A stretch of DNA of 64,000 nucleotides. Source: CAYMBP01 sp964388745. GTDB taxonomy: Bacteria > Babelota > Babeliae > Babelales > RVW-14. The position numbers and the translations under genes were made by a program. The stretch lies in NCBI GenBank assembly GCA_964388745.1, contig CAYMBP010000004.1, positions 7,746-71,745 of the forward strand, read 5' to 3'. The notes beneath the pieces were generated by a model. That model worked only from the letters and a program-made list of their open reading frames with translations, was not told the DNA's origin and searched no databases. This document shows positions 19,111-26,931 of the stretch, in pieces (within the stretch, counting starts at the first letter, position 1; each line of letters opens with the position of its first letter).

Positions 19111-19167
19111 AAGCGCACATGTGATTTTGTAAGGGGTGGGAGCTTATTACAAATTACACGTGCGCTT
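19111..19167. repeat. Long intergenic hairpin
   Basis: Bases 19111-19132 are almost fully complementary to 19147-19167: about 21 pairs with one mismatch, one G-U pair and one bulged T, closing a loop containing GGGGTGGG. The outer arms begin AAGCGCAC and end GTGCGCTT, unusually GC-rich for this region. Only a weak T-rich stretch (ATTTTT) follows on the plus strand and none on the minus strand, so a plain terminator is doubtful; an mRNA-stabilising or processing hairpin between island genes is possible. Confidence 0.6.
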
Positions 19168-19233
19168 ATTTTTATGACAGTTTTTGGTTATTCCCACCCA
19201 TAATTTTTGTTAACCTACTGTTCAAACATATTT

Positions 19234-20094
19234 TTATCGATGGCACTTTTTGAGCTTATTGCTACATTTTTTCCATTTTTTTTTGTGGTATTTTTTCCAT
19301 GGAAAAAGAGTATACATAACTTTTTTGAGTTTTGTTTTTTCTTTGCATAGATTTTTTAACGTCTCATCATCTTTATATTTTTTCTTTATTGCATATGCTT
19401 GTTGCTTAAGATGCAGGTAAATATATTTTTTTCCACTTTTAAGATTGAGGTCACTTTCACTCTGGTCTAGGTGCTGAGCTATTTTAAGTTTTAATGCTTT
19501 TTCTTTAGCATTAGAGTTTAATTTTAATGGTGTATTCCACATGCCGCTTTTAAGCTGCTTCCAAACTTCATCAAAGGTATAAGCTTGATAGGCCTTAAAA
19601 TTAAAATTTTTGAACGAAAGTTCTGTTGATAGTAGCTCATCTTTTATTTGATTTTTTTCTTGAAGAAGTTTTTTAAGAGCTTTACCATCTTCCCTGTTGT
19701 AACTAGTGATGATGCTTAGCATAGAATCTTTGAGTCTATTTTTTTTATTTTTCCACTCTTGATAATAGTAGTCACTGGTGAGACCAAGTTGGTTTACTCG
19801 AGCATTCCATAATGCTTCCCAAAGAACCGTTGCAGTTGGAGGAATTTGAGTATTATCAAATTTTATACTAATTTTTTTTGCATTATTCCATTCTGGATTA
19901 TCCTTGTAGTTGCAGTAACCATTTTTACTATTTTTTTTGTAATAGCAACGCTTTTTGCGGTTGTATCTGGAGGACTTATTCTTTTTTTTATGATGATGCC
20001 TCTGACCTTCGCTAGAGTGTTTACATAAAATTTTTTCAGGATTACTCATAAAAAAAGTTACAAGAAGGAGCAACTGTGATATTTTTTTATTCAT
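19234..20094 (-). CDS. Exported, His/Lys-rich basic protein
   Basis: 286 residues, unrecognised. Signal peptide KKISQLLLLVTFFMSNP. It continues with a histidine/lysine cluster (RHHHKKKNK) and a Cys/Tyr/Lys tract (KKRCYYKK ... GYCNY) that could bind metal. Two helical segments resemble each other and the neighbours (LKKLLQEKNQIKDELL; later LKNLCKEKTKLKKVM). The C-terminus is again Lys/Cys/His-rich. AGGAAA precedes the ATG. Part of the secreted island; function unknown. Confidence 0.72.
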   Translation of the reverse strand: MNKKISQLLLLVTFFMSNPEKILCKHSSEGQRHHHKKKNKSSRYNRKKRCYYKKNSKNGYCNYKDNPEWNNAKKISIKFDNTQIPPTATVLWEALWNARVNQLGLTSDYYYQEWKNKKNRLKDSMLSIITSYNREDGKALKKLLQEKNQIKDELLSTELSFKNFNFKAYQAYTFDEVWKQLKSGMWNTPLKLNSNAKEKALKLKIAQHLDQSESDLNLKSGKKYIYLHLKQQAYAIKKKYKDDETLKNLCKEKTKLKKVMYTLFPWKKYHKKKWKKCSNKLKKCHR

Positions 20095-20441
20095 TTTTTC
20101 CTTTCTTCCTACAAATTAAAAATAAAATTAGTCGAAGACATGTTGAAAAGACTGACAATCCAGTTGACATCGAGGTCAAGCACTCAGGGACTTTTTGTTC
20201 GTTTGAGGCCCGATACTGCACGATGCAGCAAAAGGAGAGTGTAATCTTCTCAACTTGTCTTTCTACTTTTAAACTACATAAAAGTATTACAAAAAAACAA
20301 TAATTTTGTGTTTTTATATAAAAGAGGTAGGTGTTTACAGCGTGAGAATTGTCTTAATCTTATTATATAAGAGCTCTAAGTATAATCTATTTTACACAAA
20401 TATGGGGCTATTCCTCATTTAGATTTTTATGAGGTAGAAGG

Positions 20442-20519
20442 ATGATATTGAGAAAAAAGATTGCAGCAATACAATCTTTTTTAGTTCTATTGTCATTTTT
20501 TACAAATAATCCCATATGA
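20442..20519 (+). other. Possible 25-residue signal-peptide-like micro-ORF
   Basis: ATG preceded by GAGGTAGAAGG; reads MILRKKIAAIQSFLVLLSF then a few polar residues and a stop. It looks like an isolated signal peptide: either a truncated secreted-protein gene or a leader peptide. It overlaps a terminator-like hairpin, which fits a leader or remnant. Expression is unproven. Confidence 0.25.
20455..20482 (+). terminator. Terminator-like hairpin
   Basis: AAAAGATTG (20455-20463) pairs with CAATCTTTT (20472-20480), eight-base loop, followed by T residues to 20482. It lies inside the micro-ORF on the plus strand and is weakly GC-paired. Confidence 0.4.
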
Positions 20520-20525
20520 AAAGAG

Positions 20526-21767
20526 TTAGCTTGCAGTTGCTTCAGGAATAATAAGACCTGAAACTTTTTTTAAGAGCTTGCTGACTTGGCTCCTTTTTTG
20601 AGACCACTCGGTTGGCATGTTATTGGCAAGTGTATTAAGTTGGACTTGTAATTTTTGTTTAATTTGAGCAAGTTCTTGATTATCTTTAGCAGTAGGATCT
20701 TTAAGATTATTGAGAGCTCTCTCTAGGCTATTTGATGAGGATTCTATATTTTTAACAAGGCGAGATTCTTCTTGTTCAAAGAGGGATTTAAGCTTTTTAT
20801 TTTCAATAAGATGTATTCCGTCATTTATAAGCATTGTCATTACTCGAGTGGCTGTAGGCTGATTTGGAGCTAGTGAAAAACGCACAAGGTAAGGGGTTGC
20901 TTTATTAAGCTGAGCAATAAGATTTTTGTTTTCTGCTGAAAAATATTTTTTTTCAGCTTCGGGAAGCTCGTTAAGTTGTCGCACATAGCTGGATAAGCCT
21001 GAGGCAAGGCTTTCAAATTTATTTTGACTTGGCCGTTGAAGTTCTTCATATGCCGTCAGTAAATCTTTTTCAGGAGATGAGCTTTTTGTCTTGGTACTGA
21101 TAATAGCGATAATGGTTGATAGGTCGTGATTAAGCTTTTTTACTATTTGTTGCAGTTGGTTTTCTTTTATCTCTTTTTCATCATTACTTTTACTCTTTTT
21201 ATTCTTATTTTTTGAGGTATAGCCTGGTGATGAAGGAGTGGTATTTGTTTTTTTTGTTTGAGGGGTTTGAATATTTTTGTTTTTTGATTGAGATGATTGT
21301 TGAAGTGGTTGTTTATTGAAAGCAGAGGAGTGTTCCTGATAAGGGCTTCGGCCAAAACCTCGATTAGATGAAGAAGGGCGTCCACCACCAAAGGGTGAGT
21401 AACTTCCATAGCTGCTACGACCATGTCCGTATGAAGAGCCATATCCGCGTCCATATGAAGGCCTTCGTCCACTGCTGCGATTTCCAACAGAAGCACCTCT
21501 ACTTTTGAGTCCTCCAGCCCCTACACGTTTTTGTTTTTGAGCTGCACTATCTTCTTGTTGCTTGATTCGTTTTTTTTCCGCCTCTATCGCTTGTATTGTG
21601 ATTTTATCATTGCGAAGAGCGCTAAGTCGGCTAGTAATTGAATTGAGAGGTTGTAGTGCTCGCTCTGTCTCTTGTTCATAGGCACTTACTAAAGGCTTTT
21701 GTGGTTGAGGTGATAATGTATAAACTATCGTATTTGTCATAAGAGCGATAATAAAAAGTAATGACAT
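20526..21767 (-). CDS. Exported protein with Gly/Ser/Tyr/Arg low-complexity region
   Basis: 413 residues, no known family. A short signal peptide (LLFIIALMTNTIVYT) is followed by a helical segment and then, at about residues 80-145, a low-complexity stretch of Gly, Ser, Tyr and Arg with YGRG- and SYG-type units (for example GRGYGSSYGHGRSSYG). A Gln/Asn/Thr/Lys linker follows and the C-terminal 220 residues are helical. RGG/YG-rich segments occur in eukaryotic RNA-binding and phase-separating proteins; the similarity is compositional only. AAAGGAA precedes the ATG. It is 15 bases downstream of the next gene, in one operon. Confidence 0.72.
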   Translation of the reverse strand: MSLLFIIALMTNTIVYTLSPQPQKPLVSAYEQETERALQPLNSITSRLSALRNDKITIQAIEAEKKRIKQQEDSAAQKQKRVGAGGLKSRGASVGNRSSGRRPSYGRGYGSSYGHGRSSYGSYSPFGGGRPSSSNRGFGRSPYQEHSSAFNKQPLQQSSQSKNKNIQTPQTKKTNTTPSSPGYTSKNKNKKSKSNDEKEIKENQLQQIVKKLNHDLSTIIAIISTKTKSSSPEKDLLTAYEELQRPSQNKFESLASGLSSYVRQLNELPEAEKKYFSAENKNLIAQLNKATPYLVRFSLAPNQPTATRVMTMLINDGIHLIENKKLKSLFEQEESRLVKNIESSSNSLERALNNLKDPTAKDNQELAQIKQKLQVQLNTLANNMPTEWSQKRSQVSKLLKKVSGLIIPEATAS

Positions 21768-21782
21768 ACAATATTCCTTTTT

Positions 21783-22589
21783 CTAGTATCCGCGGGGTGA
21801 CCGATCGATTTTTTTCTGACGAATAGATGTGCGTCGTTCGATTGTACTCATTTGATCAAGTTTGGGGAGTGGAACTTTTATTTTTTTGAGTTGTTTATAT
21901 GAGTCTTTGATATCTTGCTGTTTTATTGATGGTATTTTTTGTACCACTTTGCTTAGACTTTCAAACAATCCATAGATATCTTTTCTTAAAGAGACTCTCT
22001 CTTTATCTGATGAAAAAAAGGTTGTAAGATAGGCATTATGACTTGAAATTAACTCATATTCACTCTCAAATGTGTCGATATGCTGTTTGTAGCTTTGTTC
22101 AAATCGATCTTTAAAGCTCTGTGAAAAGACATCTCCTATAATAGCTGATTCGATAGTTCGCAGGTGCTCAACAAGATTACCCATGTGGTAATGATATGCA
22201 TGTTTTTTTAAGGAGGGTATTTCCTCTAATGTTTGCTTTGAATTTGAGCCTGTTTCTTTATTTGAAAGAGAATCAAGAAAGTTTGACTTTAGGTCATTTT
22301 TTTGAATTTTTACAGTCTGTTGAGGTAAAACAGTTTGAGGGATTTCATTGTTAGGAGGTGACCAGGTTGGTTCAGGAGAAGGGCTTTGCTGCTCTTTACG
22401 AAGCTCTTGCTCAAGTTCATTTTCTAATTCTTTAACAAATTCTCCAAAATCAAAATTTTCTCCAAACAGAGAGCCAAATGAAAAGGGGTCTTCGTTACCT
22501 TTAATCAAAGACTGTGTAAGAAGCATAGTTGTAATCAGTGCACAAAAAGAGATAATAATATTTTTATTACGGCGTAAAAGAGAGTTCAT
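21783..22589 (-). CDS. Exported hypothetical protein
   Basis: 268 residues from the ATG at 22589, which has GAGGAG six bases upstream; a longer frame to 22616 lacks one. Signal peptide: RRNKNIIISFCALITTMLLTQS. The mature N-terminus is acidic (many Glu with FDFGEFVKEL) and proline-containing, the rest helical with a basic C-terminus ending in SPRGY. No domain recognised. First gene of the minus-strand island; divergent from the pilin-like operon. Confidence 0.72.
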   Translation of the reverse strand: MNSLLRRNKNIIISFCALITTMLLTQSLIKGNEDPFSFGSLFGENFDFGEFVKELENELEQELRKEQQSPSPEPTWSPPNNEIPQTVLPQQTVKIQKNDLKSNFLDSLSNKETGSNSKQTLEEIPSLKKHAYHYHMGNLVEHLRTIESAIIGDVFSQSFKDRFEQSYKQHIDTFESEYELISSHNAYLTTFFSSDKERVSLRKDIYGLFESLSKVVQKIPSIKQQDIKDSYKQLKKIKVPLPKLDQMSTIERRTSIRQKKIDRSPRGY

Positions 22590-22731
22590 AGTGACTCCTC
22601 TTGTTTTTCCCCCCAAGGGTATGTTATTCCTTAAAACATGTAACGTATCTTTGTAACATCATAAAAGAGTGGTGAACGGATAATCAAGTCTATGAAAAAT
22701 TGGTCTGTTTAGCATGGCAAGGATTGTTTTT

Positions 22732-22938
22732 ATGGTATCACATAATAAGTATCAAAACAAAAGGGGGTGGATTTTGTATGAACTTGCAGTGAGCATAGCA
22801 ATTTTATCTTTTATGACAATAAGTATTATTTCTATGATAGGTTGTATAGAGATGCTATTTCAACAACAAAAGATGATTATTCATAGAACGGAGCTTACGC
22901 ATGAAAAGCAAAAAAAGGAAGGGGTCAAGCCTTATTGA
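22732..22938 (+). CDS. Small type IV pilin-like (pseudopilin) protein
   Basis: Begins with a prepilin signature: a basic leader of 11 residues, then G followed by WILYELAVSIAILSF, i.e. a prepilin-peptidase site with Glu at +5 and a hydrophobic helix. Only 68 residues in total, so it is a minor pseudopilin or truncated. I use the ATG at 22732, which follows AAGGA; an ATG at 22714 precedes that site. It overlaps the next gene by 38 bases, and all four genes to lnt appear translationally coupled. Closest analogy is GspI/GspH-type minor pseudopilins of type II secretion or type IV pili. Confidence 0.7.
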   Translation: MVSHNKYQNKRGWILYELAVSIAILSFMTISIISMIGCIEMLFQQQKMIIHRTELTHEKQKKEGVKPY

Positions 22939-23398
22939 GTTATTTGTTGGTCTAGCAGGAGCTGTCAGCCTTTCGTTAATGCTTTGTCATTTGATTGTTT
23001 TTATTATGCAATATATCAAAGTTTCTCATCAAAAGGATAGTGAGCTTGATGCGCTTCTTGTTATTGATAGTCTCAAACGAGACCTGATAAGTGCTGTTCC
23101 CGCTCTTTCGATTAGCCAGCAAGGAGTATTCTGTTTACATGTTCTTGATTCAAAAAAAAGACCTATTGAAAAATTTATTAAGTGGGGGTGCAATGAATCA
23201 GGTCTTTTTCGCAAAGAGGGGAATTTCGATAGAAAAAAAGACTCTTTTTATGCCAACTCAACAATTATGATGCGTTGTCCTATTACTTCATTGAGTATCA
23301 GTTTTAGTGATGGGAAAAGGGCACTTTGTTCTATTAATTATACAATTAGAGGTAATCAATATCAGACGAACACTTATATACTTAATAAAATTTTTTAA
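22901..23398 (+). CDS. Type IV pilin-like minor pseudopilin
   Basis: 165 residues. N-terminus KSKKRKG followed by SSLIELFVGLAGAVSLSLML: short basic leader, Gly at the cleavage site, Glu at +5 and a long hydrophobic helix, all hallmarks of class III (prepilin) signals. The remainder has beta-type segments (SLSISFSDGKRALCSINYTIRG) as in GspJ-like pseudopilins. GGAG precedes the ATG. It would be processed by a prepilin peptidase not present in this window. Confidence 0.75.
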   Translation: MKSKKRKGSSLIELFVGLAGAVSLSLMLCHLIVFIMQYIKVSHQKDSELDALLVIDSLKRDLISAVPALSISQQGVFCLHVLDSKKRPIEKFIKWGCNESGLFRKEGNFDRKKDSFYANSTIMMRCPITSLSISFSDGKRALCSINYTIRGNQYQTNTYILNKIF

Positions 23399-23410
23399 AA
23401 GAGAGCAGCT

Positions 23411-23842
23411 ATGATTCAACGTGATGGTTTTTGCGTAGTGCTTGTTTTGCTTTCAATAACAATAATGATGGTGTTGTTAATGCATGTTTGGGCACGACAA
23501 TCATTGTCCATGTTGCTTTTACAGCATAGAGAATGTTTTTATGAAAAAAGGGACCTTCTTGCTAATGCGCTTTCTGTTGCCTGTAGACAATTAAAAAATA
23601 GGCAAGATCATGATGATCCTGGTCAGATTTCATTTATTACCAGTGATAAGGCACAAGTAAACGGAAGGAATTTTCAAGTGACAACGTTGTTAAAGCTTGA
23701 TGAAAAAAAGAAAGATCTTTATCTACTTAATATTGAATGCAAGGATAACGCTGGTAAAGAATTATCCTTGTCTGGCTTTTTATTACGAAGGGCTGATCAT
23801 GTTATTGCTGATTACATTACTCTCAGGCCTGGCATACGGTAG
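23411..23842 (+). CDS. GspK/PilX-like minor pilin component
   Basis: 143 residues. The N-terminus QRDG then FCVVLVLLSITIMMVLLMHVWARQ resembles GspK/PilX proteins, which lack the +5 Glu and have a similar hydrophobic helix followed by A.Q. The rest is short compared with GspK (about 300 residues), so only the tip-helix and a small head are present. It follows the second pilin-like gene by 12 bases and overlaps lnt by 44. Weaker assignment than its two neighbours. Confidence 0.6.
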   Translation: MIQRDGFCVVLVLLSITIMMVLLMHVWARQSLSMLLLQHRECFYEKRDLLANALSVACRQLKNRQDHDDPGQISFITSDKAQVNGRNFQVTTLLKLDEKKKDLYLLNIECKDNAGKELSLSGFLLRRADHVIADYITLRPGIR

Positions 23843-25070
23843 CGCATTTGTTTTTCCCTATCTTCTTGGGTGGCTTGTTTTGCCATCATTAACAGCAGTA
23901 TGCCTTGTTTTATACTTTTGTATTTGTTCATCAGAGTCATTATTCAAAATTAGCTTACTTGGCCTTGCTTGGGGTTGGGCCGCTTATGCTGTTTCACACT
24001 ATTGGACTTTTTTTGTTGTGATTGATAATAGTACGGTTACCACTCCTTATGCCTTTGGATTAACCATAATAATGGCATTTGTTATGTCGCTTAGCGTTGT
24101 ACTTTGGTGGTTTATTACTGGACTTCTTGCAAGGCTTTCTTCGTCACATTTTTTTTATGGTATTCTTATTTTGGTAACATCTTACGGATACTTTTTATTA
24201 ATGAATCAAAAGGGCGGAATTATTATGGGACAAGATTGTGGCTATCCACTCTTTTCACCCGCAGTGCCCTTGTCTGCCTATCCTTTATTTCTTAGTTGTG
24301 TTAGGCATCTGAGTTCTGCTACAGCTCCAGGGCATTACATGAGCAATAAACAACATAAATTGAATATTGAATTTAAACATCTTAAGCCTGTTATTAATAA
24401 GCGAACGGAGCAGAAACTTAAACATCTTCAATCAAAGCAGGGGTGTGGGCAAGGGATATACCTTGTTTTGCAAGAATTAACTAAAACAATAGATCCCAAT
24501 AAAAAGACAATTATTGTCTCGCCTGAAAGTTCTTTTCCTCATTGCCTGAATGAAGCTCATGATCACCACGAATTGTGGTCAAACGGATTTCCGTCAAATG
24601 CACACTTACTTATTGGATCCCAACATCGCAGCAATAAAAAAGGAAAAAGGACTCAAGCAATTTATCATATGACAAACGGTCGCATAACTGATTTTTATGT
24701 AAAAAAACATTTAATGCCTTTTGGAGAAACTCCTCCACCTTGGTTTATCGCACAATTTTTACAAGAAAAATGGTTTGGACAGACAGAATGGATGGAGCGT
24801 AATGATTGCCAAGGAGTTCATACTTTTTCTGTTGAAGGAATAACAATAATTCCTCAGGTATGTTCAGAATTTTTGGCTTGCAATAGCCGCGCACATTTTT
24901 TTCCTTGGCGGATTAGGCAATCTGAAAATCCAACGTTTATTTTATTTTTTGTTAATGATAGCTGGTTTAGAGATTCTTTCAATGATATTTTAAAATTATA
25001 TGCGGCTCTTCGCCAAGCATGGATTGGCATTCCTGTTATTTATATTGGACATGATGATCTTATTCAATAA
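23799..25070 (+). CDS. lnt: Apolipoprotein N-acyltransferase
   Basis: Inner-membrane enzyme that adds the third acyl chain to lipoproteins. N-terminal helices (LLLITLLSGLAYGSAF onward, about five or six spans to residue 170) precede a periplasmic nitrilase domain with the catalytic triad in place: E243 in SPESSFP, K302 in VKKHLMPFGE and C355 in PQVCSEF. At 423 residues it is shorter than E. coli Lnt (about 510); the C-terminal helix is missing or reduced. I start at the ATG preceded by AAGGG; a frame back to 23697 reads antisensibly through the pilin gene. Supports processing of the lipoprotein at 8.7 kb. Confidence 0.88.
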   Translation: MLLLITLLSGLAYGSAFVFPYLLGWLVLPSLTAVCLVLYFCICSSESLFKISLLGLAWGWAAYAVSHYWTFFVVIDNSTVTTPYAFGLTIIMAFVMSLSVVLWWFITGLLARLSSSHFFYGILILVTSYGYFLLMNQKGGIIMGQDCGYPLFSPAVPLSAYPLFLSCVRHLSSATAPGHYMSNKQHKLNIEFKHLKPVINKRTEQKLKHLQSKQGCGQGIYLVLQELTKTIDPNKKTIIVSPESSFPHCLNEAHDHHELWSNGFPSNAHLLIGSQHRSNKKGKRTQAIYHMTNGRITDFYVKKHLMPFGETPPPWFIAQFLQEKWFGQTEWMERNDCQGVHTFSVEGITIIPQVCSEFLACNSRAHFFPWRIRQSENPTFILFFVNDSWFRDSFNDILKLYAALRQAWIGIPVIYIGHDDLIQ

Positions 25071-25096
25071 TTATAAAAGCTATAGAAAAGGTGAGT

Positions 25097-26317
25097 ATGA
25101 AAATATTTTTACTATTTATATCATTAATTGGATTAATGCATAATCTTGCTTATACAATGAAAATAAAAAAAAGAATTCGCTGGGCTGATGAAATAGGCTA
25201 TTATGAAGGAGATAATGTGGATTGTCCTCGTGATATAGAGGAGGTCATAACCAAGAATGAAAGGGCTCTAAATTCTTTAATCAAAAGTTATTTAAGAATT
25301 CGATTGATGTTACCAAGCATATGCTCTCTATTGCCTGATGATTATACAAAAAGCATTATAGGTAAAATTTTATATAATGACGAGCACAATGAAGAAAGCT
25401 TAGCTTATTGTAAAAAAGAGTGGCATTTAATGTATCAAAGAGCAGAAGGAGCTTTAATGTTCAATATGCTTACCAACCTTCAAGAGAAATATCAATTGAC
25501 TGAGGAACTTAATCTCCAATTAAAAGATATTTACGGACAATTATCTTTGCTTAAAGAAAGTGTTGAATACACATGCAAAGCATTATATGGTGATATGCCT
25601 TTTTATGAGGAAATTTATGAAGAAATTTATGAAGAGCATTCATTACTTAAGGCATATATAAGGGAAGTAAAATATCTTGTGTCAACATATAAAGAAGATC
25701 CATGGAGTTATCTTAATAAAACAGATAAGGGTGCACAATTGGCATGTCATTATGCTCAGTATAAAAATAAAATAACAGGAGAAGGAATATCTAGTGGAGT
25801 ATTTATTGGAAAAAAACTTTTTCCAATAACCGCTTCTGTGATTGCTGATATTCATGTTAAACATATTTTTGACGTACTTTTTGCCCCTTTTGAAGTAGAG
25901 TATTATGAAGGGCTAAGTGGATGCGGATATCGTAGTAAGTGGAAGTTTGATGAAAAATTTATAGAAAAACTTGAAATCATTGAAATGTCAATTGATGATT
26001 TTACAAGTTATGCTCTTTTTTTTAAACAAATTTATTATATACTCCATGCAAGAAAAGACTCTTGTGAGCAATCGGAAAGGTTGCTATTATCATTTGATGC
26101 ATTTTGGAAAAAAGTTTGTGATCTAGCGAATAATGTCGATTTTAGGCATTACAAGGAGCATTTTTCAGCTATAATAACATTCAAAAAAAAGATGCTCGAA
26201 GAAAAAAAGCTTATAGATGCTATTTTAGAAAAAGAAGAGCAAATTTATAGCAATATAAGGCCTGAAGAAAATTTTATAAAGGCTGTTTGGAGAGATGTTA
26301 AAGCCCTTGTTTTCTGA
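25097..26317 (+). CDS. Exported hypothetical protein
   Basis: About 406 residues, unrecognised. Starts KIFLLFISLIGLMHNLAYT, a signal peptide. ATG 25097 is preferred over a GTG two codons earlier because AAAGG lies just upstream of both and fits the ATG better. The mature protein is helical, Glu/Tyr/Lys-rich, with a small internal duplication (EEIYEEIYEEH at about 175). No membrane segments. It follows lnt by 26 bases but has no functional link I can see. Confidence 0.72.
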   Translation: MKIFLLFISLIGLMHNLAYTMKIKKRIRWADEIGYYEGDNVDCPRDIEEVITKNERALNSLIKSYLRIRLMLPSICSLLPDDYTKSIIGKILYNDEHNEESLAYCKKEWHLMYQRAEGALMFNMLTNLQEKYQLTEELNLQLKDIYGQLSLLKESVEYTCKALYGDMPFYEEIYEEIYEEHSLLKAYIREVKYLVSTYKEDPWSYLNKTDKGAQLACHYAQYKNKITGEGISSGVFIGKKLFPITASVIADIHVKHIFDVLFAPFEVEYYEGLSGCGYRSKWKFDEKFIEKLEIIEMSIDDFTSYALFFKQIYYILHARKDSCEQSERLLLSFDAFWKKVCDLANNVDFRHYKEHFSAIITFKKKMLEEKKLIDAILEKEEQIYSNIRPEENFIKAVWRDVKALVF

Positions 26318-26403
26318 TTAACCTTGAAATCGAGAGGTTTCAATATCAAGTAAAAAAAGTTTTATTTCAAAAAAGGACTCTATTTTTTTATGGATCCTCT
26401 TGT

Positions 26404-26437
26404 TATACTAGCAAATATGCAGCTTTTAACTGCTAGT
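26404..26437 (+). promoter_or_regulatory. rplI-dnaB promoter with overlapping inverted repeat
   Basis: TG-T-TATACT (26401-26409) is an extended -10 element. ACTAGCA (26407-26413), starting inside the -10, is repeated inverted as TGCTAGT (26431-26437), so the repeat spans the expected start of transcription near 26416. It could be an operator or a 5' stem in the mRNA. Confidence 0.5.
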
Positions 26438-26472
26438 TTTAATCAAATGGATGCTATATGAAAGGGTTAATT

Positions 26473-26916
26473 TTGAAAGTATACATGCTTAAAGATATAG
26501 AAAAAATTGGAATGGCTGGTCAGATTATTAATGTTTCTGATGGTTATGCTAAAAACTACCTTTTGCCAAGAAATCTTGCAAAAGAAGTTAAAAAAGGTGA
26601 AGAAAGTTTTTTTAAAGCTCGCGAGCAAAAAGAAGTTGTAAAAAAAGAAGTTTTAGGAAGCAAAATTGCTATGCTTGCAGAGCGTATTAAAAATATGCGC
26701 CTTACAATTAAAGAAAAAACTCATGATAATGGCAAACTTTATGGTGCTGTGGGAGCTGATGAAGTTGTTGAGTTATTAAAAAATAAAGAAGTGAGTATCA
26801 GTAAAAAGCAAGTAGAGTTTGAAAAAGCAATTAAAGAAGTTGGTGATCATAAAGTGATTATTCGCTTAACATCAAAGCTTAAGCCTCAGCTGTCACTCAC
26901 CGTTGTTGCAAAGTAA
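26473..26916 (+). CDS. rplI: 50S ribosomal protein L9
   Basis: Two-domain protein of the large subunit. The N-terminal rRNA-binding domain reads KVYMLKDIEKIGMAGQI then NVSDGYAKNYLLPRNLA, the family signature; the central helix and C-terminal domain follow. I choose a TTG start at 26473 because it gives the usual N-terminus and 147 residues, and AAAGGG (26461-26466) is at the right distance; the ATG at 26458 would include that site in the coding sequence. First gene of rplI-dnaB-ruvC, a familiar order around dnaB. Confidence 0.95.
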   Translation: MKVYMLKDIEKIGMAGQIINVSDGYAKNYLLPRNLAKEVKKGEESFFKAREQKEVVKKEVLGSKIAMLAERIKNMRLTIKEKTHDNGKLYGAVGADEVVELLKNKEVSISKKQVEFEKAIKEVGDHKVIIRLTSKLKPQLSLTVVAK

Positions 26917-26931
26917 GGGTTAAAAAAAAAT

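Larger units (their letters stand above)
20095..20525. other. Intergenic region with a micro-ORF and terminator-like hairpin
   Basis: 430 bp between two island genes. Its right end holds a 25-codon plus-strand frame (20442-20519) and a hairpin with T run (20455-20482), described separately. The remaining 340 bp shows no gene, tRNA or strong repeat. Promoters for the minus-strand genes at 19.2-20.1 kb must lie in it but I cannot pin them. Confidence 0.5.

Noticed and set aside
22348..22656. Plus-strand open frame across the first island gene
   Set aside because: Antisense to a signal-peptide gene with a good ribosome binding site; composition matches a shadow frame. Similar antisense frames elsewhere (for example within recF, dnaN, rny and recA) were dropped for the same reason.
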